Assembly: GCF_029892445.1 (NCBI RefSeq)
Contig: NZ_JARXVJ010000001.1
Location: 2,418,001 to 2,482,000 of the forward strand
Direction: 5' to 3'
DNA: 64,000 nucleotides
DNA from: Chryseobacterium sp. H1D6B
GTDB lineage: Bacteria > Bacteroidota > Bacteroidia > Flavobacteriales > Weeksellaceae
Shown: positions 18,519-27,328 of the stretch, one piece after another
Numbering within the stretch: position 1 is the first letter of the stretch
How the letters are laid out: the number at the start of each line of letters is the position of its first letter
Notes under the pieces: generated by a model
What the model was told of the DNA's origin: nothing
Database searches by the model: none
Seen by the model: only the letters and a program-made list of their open reading frames with translations
Position numbers and translations under genes: made by a program

Positions 18519-19166
18519 ATGATGGAAAAGAAATCCCCTTTTTTAGATACTTTATTTCTGCTCAGAAAAGAAGAATGCATTACCATTTTTTCGAATATCC
18601 AGACGATTTCGAAACAGGAAGAGCAGGATGCGGGAGAATATTTAGAAACTGAATTTGAAAAAGAAAGACTTGAGTTTTTATCCGATCAGGTGAGTTTCAG
18701 TAAAGATACTGCAGTCTGGGCAGCGAAAGTTTTGTACCACAGTGCACAGTTATACTTGATACGGGAGAATACGGCTAAAGATTTAGAAAAACTTATTCCG
18801 GAATTTAAGGGAACAAAAGATATATCATCCCGATTATCAGCTGATCTGTTATTGAGATTCCTGCCTCAGGTCATGGAAGGCCTGCAGTCAGCTGATGCTG
18901 AAGATCCGCTTATTAAAATGCTGGAAAATATTCTTTTGCAGTTCCATTATTCAGGTATTGGATACGATCTTGATCTGGAAAAAATAAATTGGGAAGAAGA
19001 GTTAAAAGACAAGACTTACCGTAAATTATATTTGGAAAGAATAGTCGAGAATAAAGCCTATAAGCTTGCTGAGATTCCTTTTATTAATCAACTGCTTATA
19101 GGACAATTCGGAATGTATAAAGACGTATTTTGGAGAGAATTAAAGACTGCCGCAGATGGAAATTAA
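18519..19166 (+). CDS. Unknown helical protein, first gene of the MoxR-vWA-propeller operon
   Basis: A 215-residue mostly helical protein with no membrane segment or signal peptide. I do not recognise a named domain with certainty. Its position as first gene of an operon with a MoxR ATPase, a vWA-propeller protein and membrane proteins suggests it is one of the accessory (bpX-type) components of MoxR-vWA-beta-propeller ternary systems. Notable segments are FLDTLFLLRKEECITIFSNI at the start and ADLLLRFLPQVMEGLQSAD in the middle. The start overlaps the predicted transcription start; ATG at 18522 is an equally good alternative. It overlaps the next gene by 11 bases. Confidence 0.75.
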   Translation: MMEKKSPFLDTLFLLRKEECITIFSNIQTISKQEEQDAGEYLETEFEKERLEFLSDQVSFSKDTAVWAAKVLYHSAQLYLIRENTAKDLEKLIPEFKGTKDISSRLSADLLLRFLPQVMEGLQSADAEDPLIKMLENILLQFHYSGIGYDLDLEKINWEEELKDKTYRKLYLERIVENKAYKLAEIPFINQLLIGQFGMYKDVFWRELKTAADGN

Positions 19167-19872
19167 CAGCGCCGTAATTATTGGACTCGTATCTTCATCC
19201 TATTTTTTTCTATTCTGCATTATAGGGTATTACCTCAATAATCTGTTTTTCAGAAAAGATATTATTAGCATCAGTATATTCTTGTCTTTTTCTAAACCGC
19301 TTTATTCTTACAGCATCAAAAATGGAATAAAAGTGAATTTTGGATATCTTCCGATGGGAAGTGTTTTAGACTTTGAAGCCGAAAATTCAGTGGGAAAACC
19401 CATTGGTGAAGTGGAAAGACAGGATGACATAAATAAAAGAAGAGCTAAGATCCTTCATATTACAACTATTATTCTGGCCTTATCAGGATTGTTTTTTTCA
19501 AGCCTGATCATGGGATTCAATCCTTTAAAGATTTTCCGGGATATTATTGTTAATGAAGGAAAATTTTTATTGGGAAAACAAAGCTATGCTGATTTTGTAA
19601 CTTTTATTAACGGTCAGATTAACAGCTATGGAAAATATTTTTTCATTATTTTTATTGTTGTAGCCCATTTTATTGCTTCAGCCGTATGGATGGTATTTGT
19701 ATGGTGGTGGAAATATTTTACATGGGTATTTTTAATGGTGCTGGCCTTTTTATATATCCAATATGATATGCAGTATTTCAAGTTTTCCATTACTTTTTAT
19801 ATTGATCTTTTACTTTCACTTATTGCAAGTGGATTCATATATTTTTTATCACTAAGATTTTTTATTAAATAA
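19156..19872 (+). CDS. Multi-pass membrane protein of the MoxR-vWA operon
   Basis: A 238-residue inner-membrane protein with roughly five hydrophobic segments: about residues 6-30, 98-118, 155-175, 178-200 and 212-235. The cytoplasmic loop between segments 1 and 2 is about 65 residues and charged (VGKPIGEVERQDDINKRRAK). I do not recognise a family. It overlaps the preceding gene by 11 bases and is followed by the MoxR gene after 5 bases. It probably anchors the complex at the membrane, which is inference. Confidence 0.78.
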   Translation: MEINSAVIIGLVSSSYFFLFCIIGYYLNNLFFRKDIISISIFLSFSKPLYSYSIKNGIKVNFGYLPMGSVLDFEAENSVGKPIGEVERQDDINKRRAKILHITTIILALSGLFFSSLIMGFNPLKIFRDIIVNEGKFLLGKQSYADFVTFINGQINSYGKYFFIIFIVVAHFIASAVWMVFVWWWKYFTWVFLMVLAFLYIQYDMQYFKFSITFYIDLLLSLIASGFIYFLSLRFFIK

Positions 19873-19877
19873 TATCA

Positions 19878-21011
19878 ATGACTCAAAATATTACTAAACT
19901 AAATACCGTTCTTAATTACGTAAAGGATACTTTCGTAGGAAAAAATGACGTAGTAGATCTGCTGGGAATTTGTCTTTTGGCAAGAGAAAATGCATTTTTA
20001 TACGGACCTCCCGGAACGGCTAAATCTGCGATTGTAAGAACATTGTCACAGACCGTTAAAGACGGCAGAAATTTTGAATACCTGTTAACCCGTTTTACAG
20101 AACCGAACGAAATTTTCGGACCTTTTGATATCAGAAAATTAAAAGAAGGAGAACTTCTTACCAATACAGAAGGGATGATGCCCGAAGCATCCATGGTATT
20201 TCTCGATGAGATCTTTAATGCGAATTCTGCGATCCTAAACTCATTATTGATGGCACTGAACGAAAAGATCTTCAAGCGCGGAAAAGAAACCAAACAGCTT
20301 CCTGCATTAATGTTTGTAGGAGCCAGCAACGTTCTTCCTGAAGATGAAGCTTTAAATGCTTTGTTTGACCGTTTCCTGATCAGAATTAATGTAGATTATG
20401 TAAACCCCGAGCTTTTGCAGCAGGTGCTTTTGGCCGGGCGCAAACTGGAAAATATTTCTGAAGCTGATATGCCGGAAATCCATGCAGATGAAATCAGGGA
20501 ACTACAGAATCTATGCAAGACAATAGATCTGAAACCAATTTACGAAGTCTATATAAATACGATTATCAGTCTTCGGAATACGGGAATTGCGATCTCCGAC
20601 CGTAGAGCAGTAAAACTTCAAAATCTTATTGCGGCAAGCGCACTGATCTGCGGAAGGAATGAAGCTGCTCTTTCCGATCTCTGGGTGCTGAAACATATTT
20701 GGGATACCGAAGAACAGATCGAAATTTTAGAAGGAATTGTTAATAGGATCATCGAAAAAGACGAAAACCCAAAGTCTCATCCTCAGGCACTTCAGAATAA
20801 AACGCCGAATCCTGAAGAAGTAATGAAAGATGTAAAGATCCTCATTGAAAAATGGGAAGGAGGAAATTTAAGTTTTGAAGAGCAGAACGTGATCAAAGAT
20901 AAGCTGAGATACCTGCAGACCCGGTGTGACTGGATCAAGAATTCTGAGCAGAAACAATATATTCAAAAAGAAATCGAAAGTCTATGGCAGAAGATTCTTC
21001 AAAGCGTATAA
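19878..21011 (+). CDS. MoxR/RavA-type AAA+ ATPase
   Basis: A 377-residue AAA+ ATPase. Walker A is LYGPPGTAKSAIV (residues about 41-53), Walker B is MVFLDEIFNANSAILNSLL, sensor 1 follows in ALMFVGASNVLPEDEALNAL, and an arginine-finger-like DRFLIRI is next. The C-terminal part (about 270-377) is helical. The arrangement is that of MoxR-family chaperone ATPases such as RavA, which remodel partner complexes together with vWA proteins. Here the vWA partner is encoded two genes on. It overlaps the following gene by 28 bases. Family assignment is firm; the client is unknown. Confidence 0.93.
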   Translation: MTQNITKLNTVLNYVKDTFVGKNDVVDLLGICLLARENAFLYGPPGTAKSAIVRTLSQTVKDGRNFEYLLTRFTEPNEIFGPFDIRKLKEGELLTNTEGMMPEASMVFLDEIFNANSAILNSLLMALNEKIFKRGKETKQLPALMFVGASNVLPEDEALNALFDRFLIRINVDYVNPELLQQVLLAGRKLENISEADMPEIHADEIRELQNLCKTIDLKPIYEVYINTIISLRNTGIAISDRRAVKLQNLIAASALICGRNEAALSDLWVLKHIWDTEEQIEILEGIVNRIIEKDENPKSHPQALQNKTPNPEEVMKDVKILIEKWEGGNLSFEEQNVIKDKLRYLQTRCDWIKNSEQKQYIQKEIESLWQKILQSV

Positions 21012-21727
21012 AAGAATTTTGGGCAGAACTTCCACGGGCTGATGAAGATTTTCTTGGATCAATAAGAGACTGGAAAAATGTTCATACGGCCATAGATGAT
21101 GAAGTAGTCTGGATGAAAGGATTTACTGATGAACAGGCTGTTTCTTCGGAAATACAGCAGCTTCCTAATTTCCTGCTGTACGAACTTCGCGATGGGCTTC
21201 TGTTTCGAAAAGATGCTTTAGTTCCAAGCAAAAAAATGCGTACTGCACTACTCTGGTCACCGATTGATAAAGCACTGCGCCTAAGTTTTCCGGCTTCCAA
21301 CCAGAATTTTTTTGGAATTCATGAAAAAATAAAGGTACAGATAAAACCAAGCGGAGAAGAACAGGCTGCTTTTGCTTTGTTAAGTTCTATATCAGAAATT
21401 AAAGAGATGATTACTGCACTTCCAAAATTTAAGCTTGACCAGATCGAATGGATTCTAATAGATGAGCAAGCTCTATTTCTAGGAACGCCGCTGTTGAGTT
21501 TTCCTGGAAAAACCTATTGGGAAAAAGACGGACATCTTCTGCCGGCAGGTTTTGATTTTGAATTTAAAAATTTAAGCAGTCTGCTTCAAAAAAAATATAA
21601 TAAAGAATTGGATCAATGGCTGCTATGGAAAGAAGACGGAAGTTATACTGCGGTCAGTAAGAATAATTTCCGAAAACTGTCTGTAAGCTCATTCCGTCTC
21701 ACCGAAAAATCGAAAGAATGGAATTAA
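20984..21727 (+). CDS. Accessory protein of the MoxR-vWA-propeller system (bpX-type)
   Basis: A 247-residue soluble protein lying between the MoxR ATPase and vWA-propeller genes, overlapping them by 28 and 10 bases. Such tight overlaps point to a stoichiometric complex. There are no catalytic motifs; the sequence is mixed alpha/beta with many tryptophans (WKNVHTAIDDEVVWMKGF, LDQWLLWKEDGSYTAVS). In published MoxR-vWA-beta-propeller ternary systems this slot holds one of the bpX accessory domains, and I infer the same here without being able to name the exact subtype. An internal start is possible because the annotated ATG lies within moxR. Confidence 0.78.
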   Translation: MAEDSSKRIKEFWAELPRADEDFLGSIRDWKNVHTAIDDEVVWMKGFTDEQAVSSEIQQLPNFLLYELRDGLLFRKDALVPSKKMRTALLWSPIDKALRLSFPASNQNFFGIHEKIKVQIKPSGEEQAAFALLSSISEIKEMITALPKFKLDQIEWILIDEQALFLGTPLLSFPGKTYWEKDGHLLPAGFDFEFKNLSSLLQKKYNKELDQWLLWKEDGSYTAVSKNNFRKLSVSSFRLTEKSKEWN

Positions 21728-24087
21728 ATGAATATTTCCAGTCTTACCAGGATTATTTCTGGGAGTGGACAACGGATCAAGATATTCAGGATGATTCCGG
21801 ATATCACGAAAACAATCTTATTTCTATTCCGAATGTAGGAGCAGTGGCATACCGGCCATATATGATCGGAGTTTTAAAAGAACTAAAAGATCAGGGGCTG
21901 CCGCCTTTCGGTTCATTGATTCTTGCTTTGTATGCGGCTCAGAATGGATATGTCAATCTGGATGGAATTTTTTATTTCTTAAAAAGAGAAGAATCGAAAG
22001 AAGCCGATCTAAGCTCAGAGAAAGCTTTTAAATTTCTAGAAAACTTAAAAGACCTGGGACATACTTATAAAAAAGGGCAGAACAAAATTATCCTTTTACA
22101 GACTATTTTTAAAGATTCCCATAACCTGGTTTCTTCGGCTGACGCTGAATTAATTTTAAAAAAATACGAAAGAAGGCCTTATAAAATTTCGGAATCAGCT
22201 GTAAAAAAATCTTTGTCTGCAGCTGTTATAGGACGAGATATCCGGACATTGGCGCTGCTTCAGGAAAAATTTCCAACCACTCAATCCATCATTAATGCCA
22301 TGAAAGGTTTCACGAATGAACCTGAGCTGGGTGATGAGGTGATAGAAGAAGAAACCACATCCGATACTGATAAAGATTTTATTAAGGAATTAATTGAAGA
22401 GCCTAAAACCTTCCAGATCGGAAGCTTAATTAAAAGAATATGGAGCGGACTCAAAATACCAATGCGCCATCTTTCCCCGGGAGAACAGCCGATCGGAGGT
22501 ATTTCTGATATGACCAATAAAGGAGAACTTCATAGAATGCTTTTATCTGAATTTGCCAATGAAGATGAGGTTTTTATGAACCGTATTGCCAATAATGAAG
22601 CGCTGTATATCCAGCGGGAAGTTTCGCCTGAAGAAAATATTTTTGAACGGGTGATCTTAATCGACACTTCCCTTAAAAATTGGGGAACCCCGAAAGTATT
22701 GGCCTTTGCATCATCGCTTGCTGTAATCAAACATCCTAAAGCCCATTCAGCGTGTAAAGTTTTTGCTTTGGGACAGACCAGTATACCTGTTTCATTAGAT
22801 AAAATAGAAGATGTTATCGAAAACTTAAACCAGGTAAGTCCTGTTTTAGAAGTTTCGCAGACGCTTGAGAAATTCTTTGCTGAAGAACATTTCGAAAAAG
22901 ATATTGAAGTGTTTTTCATTACCCATCAGGAAAACTTAGCCCATCCAGGTCTTCAAAAAGTAATCCATGAAAATAGAGACCAGCTTAAATTTTTAGTTAC
23001 TACCTCAGCAGACGGCGAACTGAACTTTTATAAACATCATAAAGGAACCCGGAAACATATTCAAAGGATTCAGCTTCCTCTGCAGGAATTATGGGCAGAT
23101 CCTCCTAAAAGAAAGCAGCAGAGGAATGACGGTTCTCCAAACGGTAAGAAAACTGATCTTCCGCAGAATTATCCTATCCTGTTTCCTACGCCGGTCAATA
23201 AAATCGCCGCTTTTTTATATGAAGGTGAATATTTTATTTTGAGCAGTAAAAAACAGCTTTTAAAAACCTATTTGTCTGATAATTATTACAACAAAACCTA
23301 TTACGAACATTATAAAACACACAGAGGCAGCGAAGTGGTTTTAGAAGATATTTCCGTAAAGCCCAGAGGACAATTTGCACTGGCGAGAAATAAAAAGCAG
23401 GAGTATATCCTCTGCCAGTACCAGCCGGATAAGAAACTGCTTTCAAAGCTAAATTTGAATACCAAAGAATATTCAGAACTGAATGTGACGGGACATAATA
23501 TATCGCTCCATTTTAAACTCATCTATTTTGATAAAAATTTTTATCTCCATCAGGATCAGTTTCCTACTGTTTTCAGAATAAATATAGAAGGCAGTATTTC
23601 TATAGAACCAGTGAAATATGATGATGAAATTGATAAAAACAATACTAAAGCAGAGATTGGGCTTACCAGACTATCAGGAACTGGAGTTAAGATTTTAAAT
23701 AATTTCAATAATATAGGAATCAATTCAGAAAACAATCTGGTGGTTTCAAATACCGAACTCATATTGACTCATAATAACTCCTTGACCTTAAACAGGAATA
23801 ACCGTCAGATCAATATTTTTGCGGTGCAGAACAAAAATAAATTTACTTTTTCAGACGGAAGCGAGATCATTACAGATTCCCGCGGGATGCTGACATTTAA
23901 AAGCAGCAATAATACAATTCCGGAGTTTTATATTCCTTCTACGGAATACGGATTTTTAGCTCTGGCCACCCAGTCTAGTTTTGGAGGTTCAGAATATTAT
24001 CTGCCCGAAAGCAGAATGCTGAAAGTGAGAACAATGGAAGAGATGTATACTGGTTATTTAAAACCCTTTATTGAGCAGATTTTGTAA
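21718..24087 (+). CDS. vWA-domain protein with C-terminal beta-propeller-like region
   Basis: A 789-residue protein. Residues 1-230 are helical, with an acidic linker near 205-225. A von Willebrand A-like domain follows at about 310-450, beginning ERVILIDTSLKNWG. The metal-site motif DTSLK departs from the canonical DxSxS at the last position, so metal binding may be altered. From about residue 480 to the end the sequence falls into short beta-rich repeats (IAAFLYEGEYFILSSKK, EYILCQYQPDKK, FKLIYFDKNFYLHQ, NIFAVQNKNKFTFSDG), consistent with a propeller. Together with MoxR this defines the ternary system type. It overlaps its upstream neighbour by 10 bases. Confidence 0.85.
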   Translation: MELNEYFQSYQDYFWEWTTDQDIQDDSGYHENNLISIPNVGAVAYRPYMIGVLKELKDQGLPPFGSLILALYAAQNGYVNLDGIFYFLKREESKEADLSSEKAFKFLENLKDLGHTYKKGQNKIILLQTIFKDSHNLVSSADAELILKKYERRPYKISESAVKKSLSAAVIGRDIRTLALLQEKFPTTQSIINAMKGFTNEPELGDEVIEEETTSDTDKDFIKELIEEPKTFQIGSLIKRIWSGLKIPMRHLSPGEQPIGGISDMTNKGELHRMLLSEFANEDEVFMNRIANNEALYIQREVSPEENIFERVILIDTSLKNWGTPKVLAFASSLAVIKHPKAHSACKVFALGQTSIPVSLDKIEDVIENLNQVSPVLEVSQTLEKFFAEEHFEKDIEVFFITHQENLAHPGLQKVIHENRDQLKFLVTTSADGELNFYKHHKGTRKHIQRIQLPLQELWADPPKRKQQRNDGSPNGKKTDLPQNYPILFPTPVNKIAAFLYEGEYFILSSKKQLLKTYLSDNYYNKTYYEHYKTHRGSEVVLEDISVKPRGQFALARNKKQEYILCQYQPDKKLLSKLNLNTKEYSELNVTGHNISLHFKLIYFDKNFYLHQDQFPTVFRINIEGSISIEPVKYDDEIDKNNTKAEIGLTRLSGTGVKILNNFNNIGINSENNLVVSNTELILTHNNSLTLNRNNRQINIFAVQNKNKFTFSDGSEIITDSRGMLTFKSSNNTIPEFYIPSTEYGFLALATQSSFGGSEYYLPESRMLKVRTMEEMYTGYLKPFIEQIL

Positions 24088-24088
24088 T

Positions 24089-25771
24089 ATGGAGCTTAGA
24101 ATTAAACCTTTTCCGAAAAATAATTATCCTAAAAAAGGGCTTTTAATTAAAAGTTCCTCACCATGGAATTGGTTTCATGAAATGGATATTTTAGGCATAG
24201 ACCTAAACCAGATACAATCGTTTGCCATTCCTTCCAATGAGCCGAATGTATTGTACGGATGTTTTTTGGTTTTTGATCATACCGCACCGCAGGAAATTGG
24301 GAAAAATGCCTATTTTCAATGTGTTGATGACACATTATTTATTCCTGAAAATACTACTTTTTATCCTAAAATAAATCCTGAAGAATGGCAGTCTGTTGAT
24401 GCGGAATTTCTTATCATGCATCCGGAATTTGGGCTGGTGAAATTATCAGAAAAAATAGATTGGAATTCCCTGCTTGAAGATCCTGAATTATCAGACAGAT
24501 CAATCAGAAAACCATTAAATGGAGTGAAAATTCCTCAGAAAATTGAGAGCTATACCGTAGAAATGGATGATGAGAAAGTATTGGAAGCACTTCAAAAACC
24601 TCAGACCGAAGAAGAATGGATGAAAAACCTTCCTTTCGATCTTAAAAAAGTGATGGCCGGAAACAAAAAAGAAATTGAAAAATATTTACTTTATATTGAA
24701 AAATATCCTGACAGGGCTGTAGATCTGGGTGTTCCGTTAGATATTATGGGAACTTCACGGGGAGACAGATTTGGGAAATTTAGTTTTGATAAAGGCTGGC
24801 TTGGAAAATTATTAGGAAGAGATCCTTCCGATGAAAGAGAGAGTTCTAGTTCAGGGAATTACCGGTGGATATTCTGGGCGGTTTTACTGATTATTGCCAT
24901 TGCGAGATTTTCTTTTAAATCAAATAAAGATGAACCTTCAAAAACAGAAACTTCAAGATCGGCAGGAAACATAATGTCTGATAAAGAGCTTGCTGATAAA
25001 ATGGCTCAGACGATGGCTTTTGAATCCGGCCTCACAGAAATTGATATGAAAATTGACTCTTTATACAGCGGCGAGAGAAGAAAACTGATGAATGATTATT
25101 CCGCGGCAGCATCCAAAAAACCAGACAGTAAACCGCTCGCTGAGATTGGAAAAGAGATTGAAAAGTTTAAAACTAAAGAAAATACCACAAGAGACTTTCT
25201 TAAAACAGTTTACAATAAAAAGATTAAAAAACAGATAGAACAAAAGTCTGAAAGTATACAACGTAAAATTTCTGATTCGATACAACGGACACATCATGGA
25301 AAACCTGCAGATAAAGGAGTTGTAAGAAGTATCTGGAGAAAAAAACAGGCTTTGATGATGGATTCCTTAGGCCGTCTTTACGGAACCATCAATCATTTTG
25401 ATCCTGTTTTAGTTCATGATAAAGATTCAAATAGGAAAGCAAAAAATAGTACTGAAAATAAAGATTCAAAAGGAAATGTTTCTTTTTCGGATATTATTCT
25501 GCTGATTCTTTTTATGACAGGAGCCGTAGGACTTTATGTTTTTGTTTTCAAAAGAAAATCTTTACATGTAGGGGGAAATAATGTTCCTTTCTGGATAAAA
25601 GGTATTTTAATTGTAATCCTTGTTGCCATGCTGATTTATCTTTTTTATCCTCTGATAAAAATGTTCGGCTATAATTGGTTTGTGTGGATTATTATTGGCT
25701 GCGTAATTTTTCTTCTTTATCGTTTATTCAGTGAAGACCAATCTATTTTAAAATCAGACAAAGATGAATAA
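24089..25771 (+). CDS. Membrane-anchored accessory protein of the MoxR-vWA system
   Basis: A 560-residue protein starting at ATG 24089 (MELRIKPFPKNNYPKKGLLI), one base after the preceding stop; a slightly longer frame from 24071 would overlap it needlessly. The N-terminal 210 residues look like a bpX-type domain (SSPWNWFHEMDILGIDLNQ, YGCFLVFDHT). A membrane segment lies at about 265-283 (WIFWAVLLIIAIARF), followed by a charged coiled-coil-like region, then three more membrane segments near the C-terminus (DIILLILFMTGAVGLYVFVF and GILIVILVAMLIYLFYPLI among them). It may connect the ATPase machinery to the membrane. The exact domain subtype is uncertain. Confidence 0.8.
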   Translation: MELRIKPFPKNNYPKKGLLIKSSSPWNWFHEMDILGIDLNQIQSFAIPSNEPNVLYGCFLVFDHTAPQEIGKNAYFQCVDDTLFIPENTTFYPKINPEEWQSVDAEFLIMHPEFGLVKLSEKIDWNSLLEDPELSDRSIRKPLNGVKIPQKIESYTVEMDDEKVLEALQKPQTEEEWMKNLPFDLKKVMAGNKKEIEKYLLYIEKYPDRAVDLGVPLDIMGTSRGDRFGKFSFDKGWLGKLLGRDPSDERESSSSGNYRWIFWAVLLIIAIARFSFKSNKDEPSKTETSRSAGNIMSDKELADKMAQTMAFESGLTEIDMKIDSLYSGERRKLMNDYSAAASKKPDSKPLAEIGKEIEKFKTKENTTRDFLKTVYNKKIKKQIEQKSESIQRKISDSIQRTHHGKPADKGVVRSIWRKKQALMMDSLGRLYGTINHFDPVLVHDKDSNRKAKNSTENKDSKGNVSFSDIILLILFMTGAVGLYVFVFKRKSLHVGGNNVPFWIKGILIVILVAMLIYLFYPLIKMFGYNWFVWIIIGCVIFLLYRLFSEDQSILKSDKDE

Positions 25772-26789
25772 GCAGAAGTTTATAGATAAGTTCATGGCGG
25801 CCTTTTTTATACTGGCTGCTCTTAAAGTCATTGGAATACTGGCAGCGCTTTTTCATGAAAGTTTTTGGAGCGTAGCAGGAACTCTGGTTATTTTTATTGT
25901 TGTTGCATTTGTTATCCTTATGATCATTACGATTTTAATGGATAAAGAAAAAAATGGACAAAATTCTGGTGGGAGAGGCAGAGGTGCAGGAGGCGGGAAC
26001 TCTTTTGTAGAAACATCATTATTTGATAGAATACATAGAAAATATGAAGAACTTGCCGATAAATATATCGCTGAAAAGGAATATAAAAAAGCAGCTAAAG
26101 TGTACATGAATCTTCTCCGTGATAATTATAGAGGTGCAAAAACGTTGCAGGAAGGCGGTTTTTATAACGAAGCTGCAGCGGTCTATCTTAAAAAATTAAA
26201 AAATAAATCAGAAGCAGCATTCTGTTATGAAAAAGCAAAACAGTACAGAAAAGCAATTGACCTGTACAAAGAATTGGAGCAGAAAGAAAAGGTAGGTGAT
26301 CTGTACAAAGAAATTAATGATGTTAAAAATGCCCGTACCTATTATCAAATGGTGGCGGATGATTATGTAAGTAATTACCAGATGGTAAAAGCATCTTTAA
26401 TTTACCGTAAAAAGATGGAAACACCCGATGAAGCCCAAAAGATTCTTCTAAAAGGCTGGAAAGAAAACAAAGATTCATTCAACTGCCTGAATAATTATTT
26501 TGCTAATATTTTTGATATTAAAAAATTAGAAACTGAAATTCAGGAATTGTACAGAGAAACACCTTCTGATAAAAAGATGATCTATCTGGAAACGATGAAA
26601 CATGAATTTAAAAAAGATCCAAAACTGCAGACTGTGACTAGGAATATTGCCTATGAAATCATCGCCGAGAAAATAAACACCAGATCCGAGATTGTAAATG
26701 AATTAAAACACTTTAATCCTGATGATGAAGTGATTTTAAAAGACATTTCAAGATATAAAACAGCACGGAACAAAATGTTTAGATATTAA
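25764..26789 (+). CDS. Membrane protein with TPR-like repeats, last gene of the operon
   Basis: A 341-residue protein with two N-terminal membrane segments (about residues 10-30 and 35-58), a Gly/Arg-rich linker (SGGRGRGAGGGN), and a helical-repeat region of TPR type (ADKYIAEKEYKKAAKVYMNL, YNEAAAVYLKKLKNKSEAAF, CYEKAKQYRKAIDLYKELEQ). The repeats should face the cytoplasm and serve as a scaffold. It overlaps the previous gene by 8 bases. The next promoter (26807) begins 17 bases after its stop, so the tRNA/RNA-repair island is directly juxtaposed with no terminator I can see. Confidence 0.85.
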   Translation: MNKQKFIDKFMAAFFILAALKVIGILAALFHESFWSVAGTLVIFIVVAFVILMIITILMDKEKNGQNSGGRGRGAGGGNSFVETSLFDRIHRKYEELADKYIAEKEYKKAAKVYMNLLRDNYRGAKTLQEGGFYNEAAAVYLKKLKNKSEAAFCYEKAKQYRKAIDLYKELEQKEKVGDLYKEINDVKNARTYYQMVADDYVSNYQMVKASLIYRKKMETPDEAQKILLKGWKENKDSFNCLNNYFANIFDIKKLETEIQELYRETPSDKKMIYLETMKHEFKKDPKLQTVTRNIAYEIIAEKINTRSEIVNELKHFNPDDEVILKDISRYKTARNKMFRY

Positions 26790-26806
26790 TTTATTATAAA
26801 AATATA

Positions 26807-26814
26807 TATCTTTG
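26807..26814 (+). promoter_or_regulatory. -7 promoter motif before leader ORF 1
   Basis: TATCTTTG is a perfect TAnnTTTG match. Transcription should begin about 26820, only about 6 bases before the leader ORF ATG at 26826, as expected for an attenuator-type leader transcript. Confidence 0.65.
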
Positions 26815-26825
26815 CCCCAGAAATC

Positions 26826-26954
26826 ATGACAAAACAAAGAGCACATATCAATGTAAACCTATGTAATAGCCCGTCGATAGGGGGACTATTTACATATGAA
26901 TGTATGATGTGGAATAAGGCGGAATGTGCTTACTTTGGAAATTGTTTACTGTAA
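26826..26954 (+). CDS. Leader peptide 1, 42 residues, using 19 of 20 amino acids
   Basis: A 42-codon ORF begins at the first ATG after a strong promoter motif and ends with TAA. It starts MTKQRAHINVNLCNSP, and nearly every codon in this stretch specifies a new amino acid. Over the whole peptide only Asp is missing. It has five cysteines and one tryptophan. An intrinsic terminator starts 28 bases after its stop (26983-27011). The codons at 26917-26921 (AGGCG) can pair with the 5' arm of that terminator (CGCCT at 26987-26991). I read it as a translation-sensing leader that would slow the ribosome if almost any charged tRNA became scarce. It could instead be a small Cys-rich protein. No homologue is known to me. 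Confidence 0.6.
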   Translation: MTKQRAHINVNLCNSPSIGGLFTYECMMWNKAECAYFGNCLL

Positions 26955-26982
26955 ATCTGTAAAAATTGATTCAAAATATAAG

Positions 26983-27011
26983 AAAACGCCTCGATGACCG
27001 GGGCGTTTTTT
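26983..27011 (+). terminator. Intrinsic terminator after leader ORF 1
   Basis: The stem AAAACGCC/GGCGTTTT, extended by two further pairs, closes a 7-base loop (GATGACC), and the T-run continues to 27011. It lies 28 bases after the leader 1 stop and can act as the attenuator terminator. Confidence 0.75.
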
Positions 27012-27038
27012 GTGTTTTTAGACAAAGAATTATTTAGA

Positions 27039-27101
27039 ATGAAAAAAAATAACCATAAAAGTGAAAAATATTTAATTAACGATGAAGTTTTAATACCATA
27101 A
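27039..27101 (+). CDS. Possible 20-residue small ORF between the two leaders
   Basis: ATG to TAA encodes MKKNNHKSEKYLINDEVLIP. It lies just after terminator 1 and would be translated only on read-through. It is basic and then acidic, without a recognised motif. The context is suggestive but a 20-codon frame occurs easily by chance, so the call is weak. The rest of 27102-27262 shows a small hairpin (TCTGCAG/CTGCGGA, about 27153-27170) and nothing else I can name. Confidence 0.25.
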   Translation: MKKNNHKSEKYLINDEVLIP

Positions 27102-27238
27102 TATAAAGTGATAAGCAACCCGATGAGAGACAGTCATTTAGGTAAATAAAGTATCTGCAGCTAACTGCGGACAGGAATTCTTAATGCTAAATATTGAATG
27201 CAATTATTTGATTATCAGATAGTTATTATTTGGTTTTA

Positions 27239-27270
27239 TTTGCGAGTTAAAAAAAATCATATTTACTTTG
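27239..27270 (+). promoter_or_regulatory. Promoter before leader ORF 2
   Basis: TTTG at 27239-27242 and TTACTTTG at 27263-27270 are spaced by 20 bases, matching the -33/-7 arrangement of Bacteroidota promoters with one departure (TT for TA). Transcription would begin about 27277, about 50 bases before the leader 2 ATG. Confidence 0.5.
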
Positions 27271-27328
27271 CAACCGAAAATTGAAAGCAGTAAGTTTTCA
27301 ATGTCTGTTTAAAACAACAAAAAATAAA

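Noticed and set aside
27123..27149. An 8-codon ORF between the leaders
   Set aside because: It is too short to distinguish from chance and has no promoter or structure of its own.
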